From Chlorella sorokiniana (taxonomy: Eukaryota; Chlorophyta; Trebouxiophyceae; Chlorellales; Chlorellaceae), in NCBI GenBank assembly GCA_025917655.1, contig CP084608.1, positions 2,232,001 to 2,296,000 on the forward strand: a stretch of DNA of 64,000 nt, read 5' to 3'. The number at the start of each line of letters is the position of its first letter. Position 1 is the first letter of the stretch. Positions 53,970 through 64,000 of this stretch are shown here, in pieces. The notes beneath the pieces were generated by a model, which was given only the letters and a program-made list of their open reading frames with translations, had not been told where the DNA came from and did no database searches. The translations under genes and the position numbers were made by a program.

Positions 53970-55834
53970 ATGGCGCTTGCTTCCAGTCACGGGGCGGCAG
54001 CGGCTGCTGGGCCCAGCGGCTCGGGGCAGGCAACTGCGACGCCCGCCAGCTCTTATAAGTCCTGCATAACTGAGGGCGACGGCCTGCAGACCGTCGCAGC
54101 TTTCAACCAATTCTTGTCTAAGAATATGGTTGCTTACGCTACGGATTACGATGAGATTGAAAAGCGTTGCTCGAGCAGTTTCCATCTATGCCTGAGGAGG
54201 AGAGGTATCCTGATATGCACCGTTGGAAGTGTCTGCTTGATTTGCTGCTGTTCGCTGTTTCTTGCTGCCGCCATGTCCACTGCAAAGTTTCCACTGAACT
54301 TGCAGGAAGAAGCTCTTTCAATGTTTCAAGGAAGAGCAGCTTAAGCTAGAAATTCTGTTTACTCAATTGTGCCTTCCTGAGGTGAGAATGCAGAACTAGT
54401 GTTCCAGCGCGCGTTTTAGTGTCCATGTGGAGAATCTTTCTAAAGTCCTTTTGCATTCTGAACCTGCGTCGCACATGACTCAGCGCCAAAGAGCTTGTTT
54501 TGGCATTGCAGGGAGAGACGGCAAGTCACGATGAAGAACAAGGCTTGTTTTTACAAAACTGCAAAGTTTGGATGAAATCGACCTATCGAACAGCAAAGAG
54601 GCGCAAGAGAAACTATTCGAGCTCCCAAATGCTTTGAGCAGCTTGACGGGCTTGAGCAAGCTAAATTTGTCAGGTGCTGCGCAGCTGCGAACTCTTGCAC
54701 CTGCGATTGTTGAACTAGTGAAGTTGAAGGAACTTCGCCTTGACGGTTGCACCTCCATGGAACAACCGCCAGATACGTTTTTTTCCCCGCAAAAATTAAG
54801 CAACTTGGAAGTCTTAGTCATGGCCAACTGCAGCAATCTCAGATTTTTGCCAGCATCAATAAGTTGGCTGAGTGCTTTAAAAGAGTTGGAATTCCACAGT
54901 TTTTCGGGCTTGCAACAATTGCCATCGCTAGACGAGGGTCAATCTAGGCAGCTGGGTCATTTGTCAGCGCTCACCCAGCTGACAAAGATCAACTTGTCCC
55001 AGAATTCCTTGCTTCTTGCCCTTCCCGAGTCTATTGGCCATGTTTGCAACTTGCGATCACTAGACCTTTCGGGTTGCAGCAGTCTGGAAAACCTGCCGTC
55101 TTCCATCAGCCAGCTTACTCAGCTAACTAGTCTTAATCTTGAAGGTTGCAAGAAGCTCACATCCTTCCCCGATCTCAGTATGTGCAATGACCTAGACCAT
55201 GTTGGGCTAAAAAAAAAACGGGGATTACATCGGTACCATTTTCCAGACTGCCTCTCAAAATTGCCCGTCGCAATAATCAACAATTCCAAATTATACAGGC
55301 GCAGAAAGATGAATTACGTCAATCTGCTACTGCTGTCTCATGGATTGCCATCCTTTTGGCTACCACATCTTTTGTTGGCTTCATTACCGTGCCCGGTGGG
55401 TCATTGGAAAATGCTGGTGTTGTACGAGTAAACGCGCCTTATAGTCAAACTCAACAAAACCAAGCCGCTCTTAAGTCATACTTCATTTGCAACGTGTTCA
55501 CCTTCTGCTATTCTCTTGCAACTGCCCTTTTTGTGTGACACACAACCTGCCCAGTGTTTCGCCACCTTCCGTGCCAGATTTCATGCGACAAGTAAGGCAA
55601 TTATGTAGTTTGCTGACACTAAGCATCCTCTTCGGAACAGCAACATTTTTGTCCAGTGTTTATGCAGTGTATCCACTAGCTGTGGGCAAGGAGATGATTG
55701 TCTGCATTGCTGTTGCACCTTCCATTACAGTTCTTCCCCGCCTTTGTGGATTGTTTTACCGCGTATGGAAAGTAATACGTTTTCTTTCTGAAAGTGGGCA
55801 TCTGCATGGTGTCCCTATTGCTTTTCAGGAATGA
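53970..55834 (+). CDS. LRR membrane protein with PGG-type domain
   Basis: Unknown family combination. From 53970 the N terminus is A/S/G-rich, then helical (LQTVAAFNQFLSKNMVAYAT, LLEQFPSMPEEERYPDMHRW, LFQCFKEEQLKLEILFTQ), with at least one intron. From about 54550 about eight leucine-rich repeats of the plant resistance-protein style follow (LSSLTGLSKLNLSGAAQLRT, LVKLKELRLDGCTSMEQ, VCNLRSLDLSGCSSLENLPS, LTQLTSLNLEGCKKLTSFP). After a linker, 55290-55540 encodes KDELRQSATAVSWIAILLAT, TTSFVGFITVPGGSLENAG and ALKSYFICNVFTFCYSLAT. This matches the PGG domain, which in plants normally follows ankyrin repeats (ACD6 type). Two or more further helices (LCSLLTLSILFGTATFLSSV) precede the stop at 55832-55834. 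The gene is strikingly A+T-rich for the window (23 of 60 bases G+C at 54841-54900). The frame breaks several times by one base, for example at 54161 and at an A-run near 54558. Confidence 0.72.
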
Positions 55835-55873
55835 TCATTTTAAACTGTGCTAGACCTCCTTTCATTTGGCTAG

Positions 55874-55935
55874 CCCCTGTTGTAAGCCCCTTAACAAGCC
55901 GCCTTCTGCCACCGGCCAAGCGCATAGCGTGCGCA
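55874..55935 (+). repeat. direct repeat copy B (3' flank of LRR-PGG gene)
   Basis: Second copy of the 62-bp repeat. It starts 40 bases after the LRR-PGG stop and carries TGTAA at 55881-55885. Copy A occupies the same relative place behind the ankyrin gene. Confidence 0.8.
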
Positions 55936-56036
55936 GCAGTGGGGGCGCCGGCTGTTCCTCTTTGCCTCGGACGCCTGCAGTCAAGTCAGGCTGCGTTTTG
56001 TGGAGCAGTCTTGCGACAGCTCATGCGCTGCACGGC

Positions 56037-59036
<3,000 letters not shown>

Positions 59037-59549
59037 GCGCTGATGCGCCTGGCAGGCTGACCGCTCCTGTTGCTACTGCTGGAGGCTTGCAGTGCTGGTC
59101 CTCAAGATGGAAAAGAGGTGCTGCAAACGAGCTTGCAAGCGTGATGCCAAGTTGCTCGACCCTGCTTTCATCTGGCTAGCAGATTACAGTGTGACATGCC
59201 CCTGGGCAGCAGCAGACGGAGAGCGGGGCATCAAAACTCGAGCTGACAATAAAAAAAAAGTGGGAGCAATGAAATCAAGGGGAGCGAGGGATGTGACGGG
59301 TTGGCCTGGGTGCCGCCGCAATACGCGGGTCCATGGCTGGGGGAAGGGCTACGGACCAGGCAGCATCAGTGTTGGCTAGGGTGTGGGGTGGGGCGCTGGG
59401 TCGTTCGTGCTTGTGTGTCAGGAGACGGAAGAGACAGACAGATTTGAGAGCAGGTGGAGCCCCAGCGGCGGCCGTCAGGCGAGACGGCGCCGCCGCTGAA
59501 CGCTCCACCCGACCCGACAGGTGCGGGGGCAGCTGCGGGAAAGCTACGT
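59037..59549. other. convergent 3' flanks of acetate kinase and EF-G
   Basis: No coding signal. Contains an A-run at about 59250 and the poly(A) word listed at 59184. Confidence 0.5.
59184..59188 (-). terminator. putative TGTAA poly(A) signal of EF-G
   Basis: TTACA on the given strand, about 360 bases past the EF-G stop, reads TGTAA on the minus strand. Confidence 0.45.
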
Positions 59550-62500
59550 TCACGCGTTGGCAGGGGCCTTGGCCGCCACGATCTGGTCCTGGATGTGCTT
59601 CGGCACCGTCTCATACTTCTCCAGCTGCAGCCGAACGGCAAGAAGAAGAAGGTTGGCGGACATTCGGCGAGTGCACAGCGGTGGCGCGGGGCATGGCTTC
59701 TTCCCTGGTTTTGAATGGGCAAGGCTTCAGGCGCCCAAGGGCAGCCAAAGACCCACACCCAGGTCACCCTGCCCAAGCCCTCGCCCCCACCCACCTGCAT
59801 GGTGTACTGGGCGCGGCCCTTGGTCATCCCGCGCAGCGTGGACACATAGTTGAACATCTCAGACAGCGGCACGCTCGCCTTGACCACCTGCGGCGAATGG
59901 GAGGCAGGCGTGGCGCCAGCAGCAGCCTCAGTCACATCCCCGGAACTTTCAGCTGGCTGGCCGCCCTCCCTCGCCGCTGCGCAGCCTGATGCCTGAAGCT
60001 GACAGCCTGAAGCCTTGCCACCCGCAGTTGCTGTGGAGCCCTGCCGCCAGCCCTGCCCCCGGAACACAGTCCACCCCACGCACCTTCATGCCGCCGGGCT
60101 TGTCGGTGAACTCCTGCACGATGCCGCGGCGGGAGTTGAGGTCGCCGATGACGTCGCCCATGTGGTCCTCGGGGTCACCACCTCAACCTGCAGCGGTACA
60201 GCGGAACAAGGAAGGCGATGAGGGGAGCAGTGCAGGGGACAGGATCAAGAAAGGGAGGGGCCGAGGGGACGAAGGGAGAAGGGGGAGCTCGCTCCAACCC
60301 CCCACACGTTGCATCCTCCGCCTTGGCAAGCGACCTGTGCGTGCCGTTCCACACCACACACCTCCCCATAACCTTGTTACCATGCCGCTGTCACTGCGCC
60401 CTCACCCCCCACACACACACACACACACACACACCTGCATAATGGGCGCCCCCCCACCCCCACACACCTTCATGATGCCCCCCCCACACACACACACACG
60501 CACACACACCACCCACCCACCTTCATGATGGGCTCCAGCAGCTGCACCCCGCCTTCTTCATGCCCTCCCGGAAGGCCATGCGCGCCGCGATCTGGAAGGC
60601 CAGCACGGAGGAGTCGACGTCGTGGTAGGAGCCGTCGTACAGCGTGGCCCGCACGTCCACCACCGGGAAGCCGGCCAGGGAGCCGCTGCTCATCATCTCC
60701 TCCAGGCCCTGCGCGGATGAGAAGGAAGGGGGGGGCATAGTATATATAACTTTGTGTTTGTATGTCTGCGTGTGAATGTGCTGCAGGTGAGCATGAGGGC
60801 TGGCGGGTGCTCCTAGCCAGGTTGCGAGCGCGCAGGGAGAAGGGCCAAGCAAGGGTTGCAGGAAGCGCACGAAGGCTGGCATGGGAGCAGCACGGGCCCG
60901 TCTCCAGCCGAGGTGCGGGAAGCCCTAGGCTCTGCTCCCCACTCTTCCAGCACCAGCCAGCGGCAGCCCCCGCACCCCCGCATGTCTCGCCCACACCGCC
61001 CCTGACACCCAGAGCCGGGGCCGGAGCCAGGCCCCACCTTGGTGACACCCGGGATGTATTCCTTGGGCACCACGCCACCCTTGATCTCCGAGCGGAACTC
61101 GAAGCCGGTGCCGGCCTCGCCCGGCTCGAAGCGAACCGCCACGTCGGCAAACTGGCCGGAGCCGCCGCTCTGCTTCTTGTGCACGTAGCGCACCTCGGCG
61201 CTGCGGGAGATGCCCTCACGGTAGTTCACCTGTTTGGGGGGATGGGGGCGGGGTGTGATGGGTGGCGCAAGGCGGGAGCAGCGGCAGAATCAGCACGCCG
61301 CCCTGGCCCTGTTCCTCCACCGCCGCAACCCCCATCCTTTTGTGCTCCTCCCCCTTCCTCGCTGTGGAATGATGCGCTGCAATGTTTCCCGCTGGTGAGG
61401 CTCCCCGCCCCCTTCACACACATGCTCACACACAAAAACACACACACACGCACAGACACAGTCCCCCGCCGAGCACAGCAACTGACTGACCTGGGGGCGC
61501 CCACGTCGCACTCCACCTTGAACTCGCGGCGCAGGCGGTCCACGATGATCTCCAGGTGCAGCTCCCCATGCCCTCGATCACCGTCTGGTTGGTCTCCTCG
61601 TCGCGGGAGAAGTGGAAGGAGGGGTCCTCCTGCGCCAGCTTGATCAGCCCTGTGGTCATCTTGTCCAGGTCGCCCTTGGTCTTGGGCTCGATGGCAACCT
61701 GGGGAGGCGGGAGAAATGGTGGTGTGTGTGGGAGGGGGGCGCTGTTGGTGCATCCGTCCGTGTGTGTGTCATGATGTGAGGAGATGCAGAGATGAGGAAG
61801 AGTGGGGGCATTGTTGGGGGATGAGGGGGAGGGGCACGGGCGGGTGATGCTTTGCAGCCGCACTCAGCAGCAGCCCCTAGCATGGGCGCACACAGCCAGC
61901 AGCCGACGTCCGGGTGATACGCGGTAGCGGTATAAAAAGCAGTGCAGTCTGTCAAGCAGTACAGTTCTGTTGTACCGCACCTTGATCACGGGGTCGGGAA
62001 CTCCATGCGCTCCAGCAGCACGGGCGCCTTCTCGTCGCACAGCGTGTCGCCGGTGACGACGTCCTTGAGGCCGGCAATGGCGATGATGTCGCCCGCGCGC
62101 GCCTCCTTGACGTCCTCGCGCGAGTTGGCGTGCATCTGCATCAGGCGGCCCACGCGCTCCTTCTTGCCCTTGCCGGGGTTGAAGGCGTAGGTGCCGGCCT
62201 GCGGGGGGGGTCAGGGGGAGAGGGGCGGGGCAGGGCCGTCAGCCCGAGAATGCACCATACTTAACCGATGAGGAGTGGGATGCAGAAGGGCGGCAGTCAA
62301 GCGCAGTCGGCTGCTTTAACCACCCCAGCAGGACAGCAGTTAAAGGCCAGCTGGGGCCGCAGGGCAGCCCATGCCTTGCCGCGAAATGCGCCCAGCCCAG
62401 CACCCGGCAGACACGACAGAACGTGCGACAGCGGCCGCACGAGTAGACCCACCTCCAGCACGCCCGAGTAGACGCGCACAAAGGTGAGGGAGCCCACAAA

Positions 62501-64000
62501 CGGATCGGTCATGATCTTGAAGGCGAGGCCGGAGAAGGGCGCGTCGTCGCCAGACTTGCGCGTCATCTCCTGCTCGGCGTCGTCCACGGCGGAGCCCCGC
62601 ACGTCGGGCAGGTCTGTGGGGGCGGGCAGGTAGTCCACCACCGCGTCCAGCAGCGGCTGCACGCCCTTGTTCTTGAAGGCGGTGCCGCAGGTCATGGGCA
62701 CAAACTTGCCGCCGATGGTGCCCACACGGATGAGGCGCTTGATGGTCGCCTCGTCGGGCAGCTCACCCTGCGCAGCGCAAACAGAGGGTGCGGGGAGGGC
62801 GCGTTGGGAGGGCGGCCAGCGCAACTCGGAACGCAGGGGCAACGCAGGCTGCCCCCAAGGAGCAGAGCAACAGCAGAAGCGAGGCGCCTGGGTGCCTGCA
62901 GCGCCGCAGCACGTTTGCTCGAAGGCCAGTCGGCGCGGTGCAGCAGCCACCCAGCACCGCCGGAGCCCGTCGTGGCACTGGTCCGGGCGGGCAGCAGCAG
63001 GGAGCAGCAGCCCCCAGGCACAGCAGCAGCGGCAGCAGGGAGCAGCAGCCCCCAGGCACAGCAGCAGCGGCAGCAGGGAGCAGCAGCCCCCAGGCACAGC
63101 AGCAGCGGCGGCGGCGGCGCCTCACGTCCAGGTACGCCATCATCACGTCGTCGTCCAGCTCCACCACCGCGTCCACCAGCTTCTCGCGGTACTCCGCCGC
63201 CAGCTCAGCCATGTCCTCCGGGATGTCCACCTCATCAAAGCTGGCGCCCAGCTCCTGCACAGGGAACACAGTGTGGGTGGGTGGGTGTGTGGGTGGGTGG
63301 ATGGGGTCTTGGTTGTTGTGGGGGTACATCACAACAATCAGCATCATAGGGAAATGATCGCCGCAGGCCAGTCAACCGAGGCGTTACCATGCCATGCGAA
63401 GCAATGCAACGCAGAGGACGGATGGCGCTGCTGCAGGCAGGGGATCGAGCGGGGGTGCGGTACAGCAGGGGCCGTACCTCGCCGTTCCACACGAGCGCCT
63501 TCATCTTCACCAGGTCGACCAGCCCCTTGAACGAGTCCTCCTCGCCAATGGGCAGCTGGATGACCAGCGGGTTGGCACCCAGGTTAGAGATGACCTGGCC
63601 GAGGGGAAGTGGGAGGAGTGGTTGAGAAGAGGTTGGCGAGACATGCGTCAGCAGCGCAGGTAGGGCTGAACCATCTTGCACGCCAGACCCACGCAACAGC
63701 AGCGCAGGTGCCAGCACTGCCGAGCATTTGATAGTTTTTCCCAGAGCGGCGGCAGCCCCGCCTGTCGAGGCTCAGCAAGCCACCTGGAGGGCTGTCTGAC
63801 GAGGGCATGCAGCGACACTCGCAACTGCTGCCGCTTCCACACAAGCCCGCATGCAGCGCTCTGGCCACCGTTCCGCCGCACACACAGCCCCCCCAATACA
63901 CACAAACAACGGCTCACCATGTCACGGGTGCGGTAGAAGTTGGCGCCCATGCGGTCCATCTTGTTCACGAAGCAGATGCGCGGCACGCCGTACTTGTCGG
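59550..64000 (-). CDS. fusA: plastid translation elongation factor G (5' end cut)
   Basis: GTPase that moves tRNA and mRNA through the ribosome after peptide transfer; the C-terminal match is to chloroplast EF-G. The window cuts off the N-terminal GTP-binding motifs but keeps the base-recognition motif ([18 protein letters not shown], 64000-63918). Then: [20 protein letters not shown] (63594-63478); [20 protein letters not shown] (63254-63126); [20 protein letters not shown] and [20 protein letters not shown] (62767-62453); [20 protein letters not shown] (62198-61981); [20 protein letters not shown] and [20 protein letters not shown] (61698-61491); [20 protein letters not shown] (61229-61038); [20 protein letters not shown] (60708-60521); [20 protein letters not shown] (60187-60084); [20 protein letters not shown]; and the tail [20 protein letters not shown], stop 59550-59552. 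Single-base losses in or beside G/C runs occur near 61998, 61568, 61494, 60554 and 60174. Confidence 0.93.
62993..63106. repeat. three tandem 38-bp units in an EF-G intron
   Basis: Three near-identical 38-base copies beginning GGCAGCAGGGAGCAGCAGCC, each ending CAGCAGC, at 62993-63030, 63031-63068 and 63069-63106. They lie within the intron between the exons at 63254-63126 and 62767-62453. Confidence 0.9.

Overview
The window is nuclear DNA from a green microalga. It is very G+C rich. Its genes are broken into many short exons by introns of roughly 60-350 bases that often carry G/T-rich or C/A-rich tracts. It encodes plastid machinery (an ARC6-type plastid-division protein and a plastid-type EF-G), and TGTAA, the green-algal poly(A) signal, follows several genes. 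A Chlorella-like trebouxiophyte fits best; that is inference from gene style and not a database match.

Layout: 1-944 (+), 3' end of an unidentified gene. 1.2-3.6 kb (-), EamA/DMT transporter. 3.8-5.4 kb (-), UPF0548/DUF1990 protein. 6.1-7.7 kb (+), small membrane-anchored protein of unknown family. 7.8-14.1 kb (+), ARC6/PARC6-like protein. 14.6-17.8 kb (-), membrane-anchored sulfotransferase. 18.1-20.0 kb (-), F-box protein. 20.4-21.4 kb (+), GNAT acetyltransferase. 21.9-24.0 kb (-), type II membrane coiled-coil protein. 24.3-24.6 kb (-), doubtful small gene. 24.7-27.8 kb (-), eIF2B gamma. 28.4-32.5 kb (+), PP2A B56 subunit. 34.1-43.6 kb (+), a very large gene with armadillo-like and ankyrin segments, three RRMs and a terminal U-box. 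45.4-48.1 kb (-), SYLF-domain protein. 48.6-51.2 kb (-), MFS carrier. 52.1-53.6 kb (+), ankyrin protein. 54.0-55.8 kb (+), an A+T-rich LRR-PGG membrane protein. 56.0-59.0 kb (+), acetate kinase. 59.6-64.0 kb (-), plastid EF-G, cut by the window end.

The genes form no operon. They are ordinary housekeeping and accessory genes in convergent and divergent pairs: plastid division and translation, translation initiation control, phosphatase targeting, fermentation and transport. Most interesting are (i) the ARM/ANK-RRM3-U-box gene, a candidate RNA-binding ubiquitin ligase; (ii) the A+T-rich LRR-PGG gene, whose 3' flank repeats the 3' flank of the neighbouring ankyrin gene; (iii) at least ten inferred GC-AG introns; and (iv) many one-base frame breaks in or beside homopolymer runs inside otherwise conserved exons, which look like sequence errors. 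Four multi-exon genes (6.1 kb gene, GNAT, B56, acetate kinase) read through cleanly; most others carry one or more such breaks. Exon limits are hand-read and approximate except where bases are quoted.
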